From Flavobacterium sp. HSC-61S13 (GTDB taxonomy: Bacteria > Bacteroidota > Bacteroidia > Flavobacteriales > Flavobacteriaceae), in the NCBI RefSeq assembly GCF_024171535.1, contig NZ_JALJZV010000010.1:79220-143219 (forward strand): DNA of 64,000 nt, in the 5' to 3' direction. The translations under genes and the position numbers were made by a program. Below the pieces are notes generated by a model. That model saw only the letters and a list, made by a program, of their open reading frames with translations. It had not been told where the DNA came from and searched no databases. Shown here one piece after another: positions 33,536 through 42,455 of this stretch (its first letter is position 1; each line of letters starts with the position of its first letter).

Positions 33536-34792
33536 ATGGAGCGCATAGAAGAGAAGTTGCGTATTTTAGCAGATGCTGCAAAATACGATGTGAGTTGCAG
33601 TTCTAGCGGTAGCAAGCGCAAGAACACGGGTGGAATCGGAGATGCGTCAGCCTCGGGTATTTGTCATACCTATACCGAAGACGGCCGTTGTGTTTCGTTA
33701 TTAAAAATTTTGTTGACCAATTACTGTATTTACGACTGTGCCTTTTGCGTCAGTCGGAAGAGCAATGACGTGCAACGCGCTGCCTTTACCGTTGAAGAGG
33801 TGGTGGACTTGACGATGAATTTCTACCGCAGAAACTATATAGAAGGATTGTTTTTGAGTTCGGGTATTTTTAAAGATGCCGATTATACGATGGAACGCCT
33901 GTTACGCATCGTTAAAAAACTGCGTTTGGAACAGCATTATAACGGCTATATCCATCTAAAAACCATACCGGGTGCCAGTAAGGAGTTGATACTCGAAGCG
34001 GGATTGTATGTCGATCGAATGAGTATCAATTTAGAGATGCCGACCGAAGCGGGCTTAAAATTAGTCGCGCCAGAAAAGGATCACCAATCGGTACGCGAAC
34101 CCCTACAATTTGTCAACGAAAAAATTCAAGCACTTCAAGGCGATCAGAAACTGATCAAACACAAACCGCTATTTGTACCTGCCGGACAGAGTACACAGAT
34201 GGTTATTGGTGCTACGCCCGAAAGCGATTTGGAAATCATGAATGTCGCCGATGAATACTATAAGAACTACAATTTAAAACGGGTGTATTACAGCGGTTAT
34301 ATTCCAATTAACAACGATAATAAAAACTTACCACAGATCGGTACGCGTCCGCCGTTGATTCGCGAAAATCGACTGTATCAAACCGATTGGTTACTGCGGT
34401 TTTACGGTTTTAAATTGGACGAGATTCTAAATCCTTCCTTTACCGATTTGGATCTCGACATCGACCCAAAATTGAGCTGGGCCTTGCGCAATCCACACTT
34501 TTTCCCCGTGGATATCAATACGGCAGAGTATGCCGCTATTATTCGCATTCCCGGCATTGGTAGACAGTCGGCCATGAAAATCATTCAGGCACGTAAATTT
34601 GGCGTTTTACGCGAATTTCAATTAAAAAAAATGGGCATTGCTTATAATAGAGCTCGTTTTTTTATGGTTTGTGCCGATACGGCATTTTCGCGAGGGAGCT
34701 TGCAAATGCACCAAGTTAAACACCATATCTTAAAGGGCGGTAATAGTAAGTTTCAAAGTTTACCCGCTGCCAATCAATTGAGTTTGTTTTAA
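33536..34792 (+). CDS. Radical-SAM protein of the DNA modification/repair family (TIGR03916 type)
   Basis: 418 residues. TNYCIYDCAFCVSRK gives the CX3CX2C iron-sulfur motif (C64, C68, C71). A cysteine-containing preface (CHTYTEDGRC) and a C-terminal helix-hairpin-helix (IRIPGIGRQSAMKIIQARKF) follow. This architecture matches the putative DNA modification/repair radical-SAM family usually paired with a DUF4130/UDG-type protein, as here 1 bp downstream. The reaction is not established; proposals involve repair of damaged bases. The gene is divergent from the ligase-associated set, which supports a repair role. Confidence 0.9.
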   Translation: MERIEEKLRILADAAKYDVSCSSSGSKRKNTGGIGDASASGICHTYTEDGRCVSLLKILLTNYCIYDCAFCVSRKSNDVQRAAFTVEEVVDLTMNFYRRNYIEGLFLSSGIFKDADYTMERLLRIVKKLRLEQHYNGYIHLKTIPGASKELILEAGLYVDRMSINLEMPTEAGLKLVAPEKDHQSVREPLQFVNEKIQALQGDQKLIKHKPLFVPAGQSTQMVIGATPESDLEIMNVADEYYKNYNLKRVYYSGYIPINNDNKNLPQIGTRPPLIRENRLYQTDWLLRFYGFKLDEILNPSFTDLDLDIDPKLSWALRNPHFFPVDINTAEYAAIIRIPGIGRQSAMKIIQARKFGVLREFQLKKMGIAYNRARFFMVCADTAFSRGSLQMHQVKHHILKGGNSKFQSLPAANQLSLF

Positions 34793-34793
34793 T

Positions 34794-35549
34794 ATGATTT
34801 ATGTATTTGACGGCAGTTATCCCGGATTGTTATGCAGTGTATTTGAAACTTTTGAAATGCGCGAATGGGACGCAGTACCCGTGGCACAACAGCATTTTCA
34901 ACAAGATATCTTTACACCTTTTAGAACGATAGACTCCATCGATGAGAAAGCGGAACGCATTGGCAAAGCGATAAAAACGAAGTTTGGCCCTGCTTTTTCC
35001 AATGAGGTGTATCGCGCCTATTTGTCGGAAGACCCCTTTGCGTGGCAATGCATACACTACCTCATCGTTCAAAAATTCAAAGGTCGTGACATCCTCAATG
35101 ATTACGGAGATAACAAGGTGCTTTATTTTCATCAAACCCTAAAAAAAGTCAGTCGAGAACGGCATCGGATGAAGGCATTTATTCGCTTTCAGAAGAGTTC
35201 CGACGAACTGTATGTGGCGGTTATGGAACCCGATTTTAACGTGTTGCCTTTGATTTTGGCTTTTTTTAAAAACCGGTATAGCGATCAACGCTGGTTGATC
35301 TATGATTTAAAGCGCGACTATGGCGCCCTATACAACAAAACAACTATTGAAGAGGTGATACTGAGCAAATCCGAACAACGCGATTTGAATCCATCCGAAG
35401 TTGCATTGGCCCTAGATCCTAAAGAGGTTTTATATCAGAGCCTATGGAAATCGTATTTTAAAAGCACCAATATCGAAGCGCGCCGTAATATGAAATTGCA
35501 CCTGCAACACGTGCCAAAACGGTATTGGAAATACCTAACTGAAAAATAA
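34794..35549 (+). CDS. DUF4130/TIGR03915-type DNA metabolism protein, partner of the radical-SAM enzyme
   Basis: 251 residues beginning MIYVFDGSYPGLLCSVFETF, the hallmark start of the family. Later LKKVSRERHRMKAFIRFQ and FNVLPLILAFFKNRYSDQRWLIYD are conserved-looking. In some bacteria this protein is fused to a uracil-DNA glycosylase domain; here it stands alone. It is co-transcribed with the radical-SAM gene (1-bp gap). The activity is not established. Confidence 0.88.
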   Translation: MIYVFDGSYPGLLCSVFETFEMREWDAVPVAQQHFQQDIFTPFRTIDSIDEKAERIGKAIKTKFGPAFSNEVYRAYLSEDPFAWQCIHYLIVQKFKGRDILNDYGDNKVLYFHQTLKKVSRERHRMKAFIRFQKSSDELYVAVMEPDFNVLPLILAFFKNRYSDQRWLIYDLKRDYGALYNKTTIEEVILSKSEQRDLNPSEVALALDPKEVLYQSLWKSYFKSTNIEARRNMKLHLQHVPKRYWKYLTEK

Positions 35550-35572
35550 TTCTGTGCAAATTTTGAACATAA

Positions 35573-35599
35573 AAAAACCCGAACAGCGTCCGGGTTTTT
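35573..35599. terminator. Bidirectional terminator
   Basis: Stem AAAAACCCG with CGGGTTTTT around a 9-nt loop, with flanking A and T tracts. It lies between the convergent DUF4130 and amidohydrolase genes. Confidence 0.85.
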
Positions 35600-35632
35600 C
35601 AATTAAAAGAGTTATTGCAACCAAGCGTTTAT

Positions 35633-36979
35633 TTATCTCGTTAGGGTATTTTTATAAACCACACCGTCTTTCATAATCACTAGAAAATTATTTTCCGGAT
35701 CGCTAACCAAGTCGATGTTTTCCAATGGATTGCCATCAACAAGTATTAAATCGGCATAAGCACCCTCTGTGATTTCACCGAGTTTTCCCTTTTGATATGG
35801 GTTTCGTTTACCGCTCATACCCAACAACTCTGCATTGGTAGAAGTAGCCATTTTCAAAATCTCAAAAGGCGTATACCAACGACTTAATTTAGCCAGTTTT
35901 TTTCCTTGTTTTTTAGCGGATTCGCTGTCGAATAAAACATCGGTTCCCCAGGCTGTTTTAATCTTATATTTTTTAGCTAAGGCATAAGCATCATCGGTGC
36001 CTTTACTCATTTCGATTTGTTTTAAGCGATTCGGAGATCCCGCAGGAAGTGGATTGGCATCTTCATCGTCCAGAAACGGTTGTAAACTCCACCAAATACC
36101 CTTTTGAGCCATTAATTTAGCGGTTTCCTCATCGGCCAATTGTCCGTGATCAATACAGGTTACACCGGCGTTAATAGCTGTTTTTATCGCGTTAGGCGTA
36201 TAAGCGTGTACGGTAACATAGGTTCCCCAATTTTGCGCCGCCACTACGGCTGCTTTAAACTCGGCATCGGTGTATTGGGTAACGTCTAAAGGGTCGTAGT
36301 CTGACGCTACACCTCCTCCAGCCATCAATTTAATCTGAGTAGCACCTTGTCTTAATTGTTCTCTAGTTCGCATCAATACCGCATCTTGTCCGTCGGCAAC
36401 AGCAACAATACCACTGCGTTCTGCATACGACAACTCCCCTATTTTTCTAGGTACATCGGTTGGTAATCCGAAATCACCGTGACCTCCCGTTTGCGAGATA
36501 AACGCACCACTTGAATATACTCGTGGCCCTACAGCCAATCCCATGTCAATAGCCTTTGCTAAACTTAACGACCCACCGCCTAAATCCCGTACCGTGGTAA
36601 ACCCGCGTAACAATTGCTTTTCAGATGCTTTTGCGGCGATAAAATTCAACATCGCAAAATCAGCGGTCATCGCTTGTAATTTGGGTACCGACTCAAACAT
36701 TAAGTGTACGTGGGCATCGATTAATCCCGGCATCAAAAACTTGCCCTTACCATCGATGACTTTGATTGTTTGATCGTTTGCAGTAGGTATGGATGTAGTC
36801 GATATTTTAGCAATTAAATTGCCTTCAATCAATACATTGCCCTGAGTAGTTTTGTTGTCCAAGCCATTAAAAATTTGAACATTCTGAATCAGCACTTTAG
36901 TGGGCTGTTTCGACTGCCCATAGCCATTAACATTAATGACAAAACTGAGTACAGCCAGGCAAAATATTTTTGATTTCAT
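35633..36979 (-). CDS. Exported metal-dependent amidohydrolase
   Basis: 448 residues with a signal peptide (VINVNGYGQ). The TIM-barrel amidohydrolase motifs are present: GLIDAHVHL (HxH metal site), IKLMAGGGVASDYDP (bridging lysine region), VTVHAYTPNA, CIDHGQ and WGTDVLFD (catalytic Asp). Close relatives are annotated as Xaa-Pro dipeptidase or imidazolonepropionase-like hydrolases. It probably cleaves an amide or lactam bond in the periplasm. The substrate is unknown, and the neighbours give no pathway. Confidence 0.88.
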   Translation of the reverse strand: MKSKIFCLAVLSFVINVNGYGQSKQPTKVLIQNVQIFNGLDNKTTQGNVLIEGNLIAKISTTSIPTANDQTIKVIDGKGKFLMPGLIDAHVHLMFESVPKLQAMTADFAMLNFIAAKASEKQLLRGFTTVRDLGGGSLSLAKAIDMGLAVGPRVYSSGAFISQTGGHGDFGLPTDVPRKIGELSYAERSGIVAVADGQDAVLMRTREQLRQGATQIKLMAGGGVASDYDPLDVTQYTDAEFKAAVVAAQNWGTYVTVHAYTPNAIKTAINAGVTCIDHGQLADEETAKLMAQKGIWWSLQPFLDDEDANPLPAGSPNRLKQIEMSKGTDDAYALAKKYKIKTAWGTDVLFDSESAKKQGKKLAKLSRWYTPFEILKMATSTNAELLGMSGKRNPYQKGKLGEITEGAYADLILVDGNPLENIDLVSDPENNFLVIMKDGVVYKNTLTR

Positions 36980-37067
36980 ATTTATATTGTTTTTTGATTT
37001 TTAGTGCAATTTCTATACAAGATAATCAGCTTTAAACTGCCTGCCTATCTCATTAAATTCAGTTATT

Positions 37068-37346
37068 TTAAAGCACATCCGATAACTCCGGATCCTTATC
37101 AAACACCGATTTTGCAAAGGGACATAGCGGTAAAATTTTAATGTTATTTGCCCTACTGTACTCCACCGCTTTGAGCACTAATTTCTTTCCTGCTCCTGTT
37201 CCTCTCAATTTGTCAGAAACCTGCGTATGATCGATAATCATCATGGTATCCCCCGCTTTAGAATAGGTCATTTCGGCTAATTTCTCACCGTTTTCCTCGA
37301 TATAAAATTCACCTTTAGTCGTTGTTTCACTCTGTTTGATTTCCAT
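37068..37346 (-). CDS. Small GNAT-fold N-acetyltransferase (YidJ/GtnA-like)
   Basis: From ATG 37346 the protein has 92 residues. An upstream Met at 37379 adds a short Lys-rich piece not typical of the family. IDHTQVSDKLRGTGAGKKLVLKAVEYSR includes the acetyl-CoA loop RGTGAGK, and LPLCPFAKSVFDK ends the fold. This matches the single-domain GNAT_YidJ family. The substrate is unknown. Single gene. Confidence 0.85.
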   Translation of the reverse strand: MEIKQSETTTKGEFYIEENGEKLAEMTYSKAGDTMMIIDHTQVSDKLRGTGAGKKLVLKAVEYSRANNIKILPLCPFAKSVFDKDPELSDVL

Positions 37347-37710
37347 ATAATTGTTTTTTAATTGCTTAACTAATAACATAACCCAATAAGAAAAAGTCGT
37401 TTTTGTAACTAATTTTTTGATTGCGACTAAGATATTCTAGTACATCTTATACCATAACCTTATAACGCGATTGATTTCTCAACCGCATTTAGTCAAGAAT
37501 AAATTGTAAAATCAAATATATTATTTTTTTTCGATATGAACTTATATAGACTTAACCCTCTGCTAAAAGCCATCAATATTTTTCGCTTTCGACTCTATAA
37601 TGTTTACTATTCAATTGCCGTTTACAAACTGGCTTATTCTCTCAATTAAAAAAGCACAGTGAGACTAATCTCACTGTGCCATATAATTCACGATTTGTGA
37701 GTATTACTAC
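37347..37710. other. Intergenic region between acetyltransferase and lipoprotein genes
   Basis: Apart from the terminator at 37654-37679 I see nothing in this AT-rich stretch. No box matching TAnnTTTG was found near the acetyltransferase start. Confidence 0.5.
37654..37679 (-). terminator. Terminator of the lipoprotein gene
   Basis: GCACAGTGAGA pairs perfectly with TCTCACTGTGC around a CTAA loop. On the minus strand it is followed by TTTTTTAATT, the expected U tract, 32 bp after the lipoprotein stop. Confidence 0.9.
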
Positions 37711-38718
37711 TTATGGTAATTGACTGATAGCCGTTTCTAAATCAGAATAAGAATTAGTAGAAATTAAACTACTAGACGAAACCGTATAATTCGCATTATA
37801 TCCAATAGTCGTAGAGATAATACTATAAATAAAATTACCGTTTTGTTGAGCCACAAATATAATATGACATTCTAAACCAACAGGTAATAGACCGGTATGC
37901 TCTTCAAAAGTATTGGTACCTGAATTAAATACATCAAACTGTGCCAACATATTATCTTCTCCTTTAACAGCTAGATAAACCGATGAATTGGTATGGTTAA
38001 AACCAGCTGGTGGTACCACTTGAATTTTAACCTTATCTCCTGGCATATTACTGCGAATATCAATATTACACCAACCGAAACTGCTTGAATTATTTAATAA
38101 TACATCATAGAAAGTTCCTCCTTTACCTCCAAAAATTGTACCGTCGTTTTCAAAACTCAAGTCATTTGGATCTGCAGGAAGCCATGTTAAATTATCATTG
38201 GCATTGATGTCTCCATTCCATAAAACCATACCTACTGGTGAAGCTTGTGAATTAAAAGTACTGATATTAATCTTTATAGGGTTTACAACTTTTACTTGTT
38301 CCCCCTGGTAAGTGATATCTAAATAGAATTCTCCACCTGTACGCAACAAACTTAATTTTCCTGCCACTATCCCCATCGTAGGTTTATTAGTAACAGCCAT
38401 TTTTCCCTTTTCAAAGATTTCAATATACTTAATCACAATATCTCCTGTAATATCCTTCCCGTCATGAGCTACAATTGATTTTGGAGGTATTACAATGTTC
38501 GATTTGCTCTTAGTGTAAAAAACAGCACCTTTTTCCGAGTCAAAATAAACTTTGCTTATCTGAGTAATGTCTGACAAGGCTCCTTCTCTAATTTTTTTTA
38601 ACTTAACATCAAGTCCTGATGTCATTTTTTTATTGTCAGCCTCAGTACTAGTACTATCCGAACTACAAGATGCGAATGTCAACGACAATGCCATCAACAT
38701 AAATAACACTTTTTTCAT
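37711..38718 (-). CDS. Hypothetical lipoprotein, beta-rich
   Basis: 335 residues. Lipoprotein signal peptide with lipobox TFASC; the mature start CSSDSTSTEAD is Ser/Asp/Glu-rich, compatible with the surface-export signals of flavobacterial lipoproteins. The rest is beta-strand-rich without enzyme motifs. An N-terminal part up to about residue 180 resembles small Ig-like units (IVIKYIEIFEKGKM, GGEFYLDITYQGEQVKV). I do not recognise the family. Single gene with its own terminator. Confidence 0.75.
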   Translation of the reverse strand: MKKVLFMLMALSLTFASCSSDSTSTEADNKKMTSGLDVKLKKIREGALSDITQISKVYFDSEKGAVFYTKSKSNIVIPPKSIVAHDGKDITGDIVIKYIEIFEKGKMAVTNKPTMGIVAGKLSLLRTGGEFYLDITYQGEQVKVVNPIKINISTFNSQASPVGMVLWNGDINANDNLTWLPADPNDLSFENDGTIFGGKGGTFYDVLLNNSSSFGWCNIDIRSNMPGDKVKIQVVPPAGFNHTNSSVYLAVKGEDNMLAQFDVFNSGTNTFEEHTGLLPVGLECHIIFVAQQNGNFIYSIISTTIGYNANYTVSSSSLISTNSYSDLETAISQLP

Positions 38719-39051
38719 AATTTAAATTTAATTGGTTAGTAAATGGTACACCCACTGCTCTTATCAAACAGCTGGCGCACTTATAAATTAATGAATCTCG
38801 TAAAAAATATTCCGGACTACTTCTACTAAAGACATATTTACATCATAAAAATAAGAATTTTATTTAATTTTTAACAAAAAATATTTATAAAATAAAATAA
38901 AATTACGTTTTATAAATCAATTAAATCTTTAAAATTGCAAAAATCGCAGCGTTTACCGCACTTTAATTAACATTGTATTAATTTAAATTCAATACCTTCA
39001 AGCCATCCATTTTACAACTTATTAGAATCTTTTAAAAACTCCCCTAACCAA
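38719..39051. other. AT-rich intergenic region without a gene
   Basis: Upstream region of the lipoprotein gene. No ORF, promoter consensus or inverted repeat that I would defend, apart from the terminator that follows at 39052. Confidence 0.5.
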
Positions 39052-39082
39052 AAAAGCCCTTTGACAAATTCAAAGGGCTTTT
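39052..39082 (-). terminator. Terminator of the DsrE-family gene
   Basis: AAAAGCCCTTTGA pairs with TCAAAGGGCTTTT (13 bp, loop CAAAT), 20 bp after the DsrE stop. A and T tracts flank the stem. Confidence 0.9.
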
Positions 39083-39101
39083 ATTTAATCTGTGGCTTAT
39101 A

Positions 39102-39533
39102 TTAAATCGACAAGACGTTGTATCCGCGTTCTTGCAATTGAAACATATATTTATGTGCATTGGGCGTTCCTTTGATATACGGATTAATCGAATCCATACT
39201 GACACCATAGACTTTCATGGCAAATTCACAAACCCTCAATTGGACTCCGTATTGCTCTGCAATCTTAAAGGCTTCCTGAAGGTCCTTGTCGGTAGCCAAC
39301 TCTTGAACCATTTGTCCCATGATAACGATTTCAAAGTCAACCTTCGGATTGGCTTGTTTGATTTCAGTAGCAGTCATGATAGCACTTCGTAAACTTTTAA
39401 CCGATTGAACTAAGATCGCAAATTTTTTTCCTTCAACGGTTTGCTCTAAATTGGTTTTCGAAGCAACAGCTGCCTCCGTCATCTGAGCGAAACCCAACAG
39501 GGCAATACCCGCTATTATAAGTGTTTTTTTCAT
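39102..39533 (-). CDS. Exported DsrE-family sulfur-relay-like protein
   Basis: 143 residues. Signal peptide of about 21 residues (TEAAVA), then a DsrE/DsrF-like alpha/beta domain: KFAILVQSVKSLRSAIMTATEIKQ, FEIVIMGQMVQEL and the conserved cysteine in VQLRVCEFAMK. DsrE-like proteins carry sulfur as persulfide on this cysteine. A periplasmic version suggests handling of sulfide, polysulfide or thiosulfate. It is divergent from a small membrane protein with a Crp-type palindrome between them. Confidence 0.85.
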   Translation of the reverse strand: MKKTLIIAGIALLGFAQMTEAAVASKTNLEQTVEGKKFAILVQSVKSLRSAIMTATEIKQANPKVDFEIVIMGQMVQELATDKDLQEAFKIAEQYGVQLRVCEFAMKVYGVSMDSINPYIKGTPNAHKYMFQLQERGYNVLSI

Positions 39534-39645
39534 CGTAAAACTACTGGTTTTTAGAATTATTTAATCGGACAGAACTAGCTATACAAACCTTCCTCTCCCC
39601 TTATTTTTCATACTACAAACCTCGACCTAATAAGCTTTATAGACG

Positions 39646-39659
39646 GTAACAAATGTTAC
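39646..39659. promoter_or_regulatory. Crp/Fnr-type palindrome in the DsrE/membrane-protein promoter
   Basis: GTAACAAATGTTAC has perfect 6-bp arms. Relative to the -7 box at 39682-39689 its centre lies about 41 bp upstream of the expected transcription start, the classical class II position of a Crp/Fnr activator. Its design (GTAACA-N2-TGTTAC) parallels 21944-21959. Confidence 0.65.
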
Positions 39660-39681
39660 AGCTTTGAATTTGTATATATCC

Positions 39682-39689
39682 TATTTTTG
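39682..39689 (+). promoter_or_regulatory. -7 box of the small membrane-protein gene
   Basis: TATTTTTG, an exact TAnnTTTG match, 15 bp upstream of the ATG at 39705. A TTTG at 39663-39666 (15-bp spacer) is a slightly short -33 candidate. The weak -33 is consistent with activator dependence. Confidence 0.55.
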
Positions 39690-39704
39690 TTGTAAATTAT
39701 AATA

Positions 39705-39899
39705 ATGAAAAACGTTATAGCTTATTTTAGATCGTGGACCATCATCCGGTATTTGCGTTTGGGAATCGGTGTAGTATTTCTTTTCGAGATGTTTGATTCG
39801 CAGTTATGGATCTTAGGCTTGGTGGCAGCTTTTTTCTTTTTTTTAGCTTTTTTTGTTGGATGTTCTGGAAACTGCACGATCAGAACCCGAAAATTTTAG
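39705..39899 (+). CDS. Small two-helix membrane protein (DUF2892/YgaP-like)
   Basis: 64 residues: two hydrophobic stretches (about 15-32 and 33-50) and a terminal GCSGNCTIRT with two cysteines. The RYLRLGIGVVFLFEMFDSQLW start resembles the membrane part of YgaP-like rhodanese proteins (DUF2892). Linked to DsrE across a shared Crp-type site, it probably serves sulfur or redox metabolism, but no function is shown. Confidence 0.75.
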   Translation: MKNVIAYFRSWTIIRYLRLGIGVVFLFEMFDSQLWILGLVAAFFFFLAFFVGCSGNCTIRTRKF

Positions 39900-39940
39900 C
39901 ATAAAACAAACCAGCCTACATCAGATCTAAATACCTTCTA

Positions 39941-42451
39941 TCACGGTATTAAATGATTTCCGCTTAAACCCAATCGATCGCCTTTTTCCGTTAAGTAAAA
40001 CCATTTACCCTCTTTTTTTACCGGCATAGGAAACAATTGATTTGGAAAATAATAGGTGTCAAAATGATAGGACATTACCCCCAGATCATCGTACTCCGGT
40101 TTGATCAACCAGGCCCCTTTATCATCTAAAAGACCGTATTTTTCACCTTCAACCACTACTATATATTTTTTATCTTTAATTGAAAAAATATCATCGTATA
40201 CTGCATTGATCAATACTTTACCGCTGTTATTAGCAAGGCCTTTTTTTGTAGAAAGATTGATCGGGTCGTACTTAGACAACAATAGCAGCGACCCAATAAA
40301 ACTATCGTCATTAATGGCGTTGTAGTCTAGGTGTTGTAACGGTACGACATCTCTTCCTTTTTTGTCAATAAATCCAGCTTTAACGCTGCGTTCGTTGTCG
40401 TTGTATTGCACGACATAAGCCGTGCCATTGCTGTTGAAGTCCTTTACTTGATCATAGATCGTTGGAACGGTTTGTTTTCCATTTTCGTCAATAAAGCCAT
40501 ATTTATTAAATGCACTAATCAGCCCCATGCCGTTTTTGTAGTAATACAGTTTTGGTAAATCATTGCGCCTTTCCTCTGCATTCTCTCCAATGATTTCAAG
40601 TTGATAGGTACCGGGAAGTTCTTTTAAACGAGATATATGATATAAAATCCAAGACCCCTTCTCCTTAAGTCCAGCTATTAACTTATTCGATCCTATCAAT
40701 TCAATTTGTTTATACGGTAAAGGAGTCAGAACTCGGGAATCCGTATTAAATAAGGCATGGCGAAAATGCTCTATATCACTTAGCAAATACGAAATACTAT
40801 CTAATGAAATGATATCGGTATAGGATTCGTCGGTTAGTAACCGACCGTTCCAATCTCTCAATTCGATCTTTCTGGTTCTATAATCACCCGATCTACATAT
40901 CACGGTCTTTTTACGATCTCCGATCACATCAAAATAATCGGCGTATTTGATGGGAATCAGCTCGCGTTTTAATTGAGTGTCGTATACACCAATCGCATCG
41001 TTTTGCTTGACCTGTATCCAATGCGCAGGAAATTCCTTTTTAACGGTATATCCGTTGTAAAGCGCAGGTAGAATTATTGTTCCATCGGTATCTATAAGCG
41101 TTTTTACTCCTTGACTATCTCCTATTATCCAATACGGTGAATCACCTACCGTTTTATAGTCCACATTTAACTCATAAAATTGTGGTTCGAAGTATCGCTT
41201 GGTGTCTGCAAAATAAATTCCCCAGTATGCCCGTTGTTTCACCTTAAAAATAGCTTGTGCTATTGAATTACTTTGTCCGCTTTCATCAACAGCCGTAATT
41301 ATAGCATTGGAAATTGTTAGTAGAGTATTGTTATTTTTATCCAACAAATAAGTAATGTCGCCTTTCTTGCCTACAAAGTGATCCAAACAAACGCTCACCT
41401 CATCATATATAAGCGGTATTATCACTTGTCCAGCGGTATTTATTACGCCACTGAAATCCCCTTGTTGAACCAAGAGATAATCACCATTTTTTGTAACATA
41501 AGGTTCGTTATACGGATTAGATATCCTATCGTAGATAAAAGGTACCGCCAACTTACCCTCCTTGTCGTAAATTCCAAATTGATCCTCATTTTTATATATT
41601 AAGGAGTTATTAAACACAAAAGAGTCGGGATTATCCCATTTGAACTCCGTGTTCGAAATAACATTAACAATTACAGCCTGTCCATCTTTAGCAAAAGATT
41701 GAACCCAATTGTCGCTGCGCATATAGCGATGCTGATGATCGTATTCAAACGGTATTAATACTTCCTCATTCCAATTTATCATTCCCCACTTACCATCTTT
41801 AGAGGCGTATACATAGTCTGATTTTTTTGAACAACCGCCACAATAATCAAAACCATCATAATTGGCTTTGACGACCATTTTTTTGTATTTTGAGTCATAG
41901 ATACCCCATTTCCCCTGTTGTTTTACATCAAAATAACGCCCGTCCAAATAACCGATATCTTCAAAAAAAGGAAGCAGCTGTTGATGCGGTAAATAGAAAC
42001 TCTTTTTACCATCTAACGATATCGTCCAATATGCAGACCCAACCCGATCTATTTCGTCATATATTGGTTGTAATAGTATCGCTCCCGTTGGTGAGAGTAC
42101 ACCGTGCTTGCCCTTGTTCACAATATCCAATACCGACCAAGGTAATTGATCTGGCTTCAATATCTGTTTTTGATACTCTTCAATACTGTATTTATTGCCC
42201 AAAGTAGCCCGACTATTTTCTTTAATATAATCAAAAGCGGCCTTAGCATTTACATCGATATAATAGCTACTATGCTGTTGTATCACTTTAGCATAACCAC
42301 AAATAAAAGCGGAAATACCACTATCCACACCGTAATTATTAGAGGATAAAGGATTGATGGAAACAGGAACGACGGGAGGCGGTAAACGGTCATCCTGAGC
42401 GTAACTTGTTGTGCAAGTGACAAAAGATAGTAACAAACAAATTCTAATCAT
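39941..42451 (-). CDS. Exported WG-repeat protein (836 aa)
   Basis: 836 residues with a signal peptide (TTSYAQ). From about residue 110 to the end there are many copies of a ~40-60-residue repeat whose hallmark is a GKWGIYD or FGIYD core followed by ...IP-IYD (for example GKWGMINWNEEVLIPFEYD and DQFGIYDKEGKLAVPFIYD). This is the WG beta-repeat family (PF14903). Such proteins are common in Bacteroidota and have no known enzyme activity; surface or periplasmic binding is likely. It is second in a two-gene operon, 4 bp after the 750-residue paralogue. Confidence 0.88.
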   Translation of the reverse strand: MIRICLLLSFVTCTTSYAQDDRLPPPVVPVSINPLSSNNYGVDSGISAFICGYAKVIQQHSSYYIDVNAKAAFDYIKENSRATLGNKYSIEEYQKQILKPDQLPWSVLDIVNKGKHGVLSPTGAILLQPIYDEIDRVGSAYWTISLDGKKSFYLPHQQLLPFFEDIGYLDGRYFDVKQQGKWGIYDSKYKKMVVKANYDGFDYCGGCSKKSDYVYASKDGKWGMINWNEEVLIPFEYDHQHRYMRSDNWVQSFAKDGQAVIVNVISNTEFKWDNPDSFVFNNSLIYKNEDQFGIYDKEGKLAVPFIYDRISNPYNEPYVTKNGDYLLVQQGDFSGVINTAGQVIIPLIYDEVSVCLDHFVGKKGDITYLLDKNNNTLLTISNAIITAVDESGQSNSIAQAIFKVKQRAYWGIYFADTKRYFEPQFYELNVDYKTVGDSPYWIIGDSQGVKTLIDTDGTIILPALYNGYTVKKEFPAHWIQVKQNDAIGVYDTQLKRELIPIKYADYFDVIGDRKKTVICRSGDYRTRKIELRDWNGRLLTDESYTDIISLDSISYLLSDIEHFRHALFNTDSRVLTPLPYKQIELIGSNKLIAGLKEKGSWILYHISRLKELPGTYQLEIIGENAEERRNDLPKLYYYKNGMGLISAFNKYGFIDENGKQTVPTIYDQVKDFNSNGTAYVVQYNDNERSVKAGFIDKKGRDVVPLQHLDYNAINDDSFIGSLLLLSKYDPINLSTKKGLANNSGKVLINAVYDDIFSIKDKKYIVVVEGEKYGLLDDKGAWLIKPEYDDLGVMSYHFDTYYFPNQLFPMPVKKEGKWFYLTEKGDRLGLSGNHLIP

Positions 42452-42455
42452 ATCG

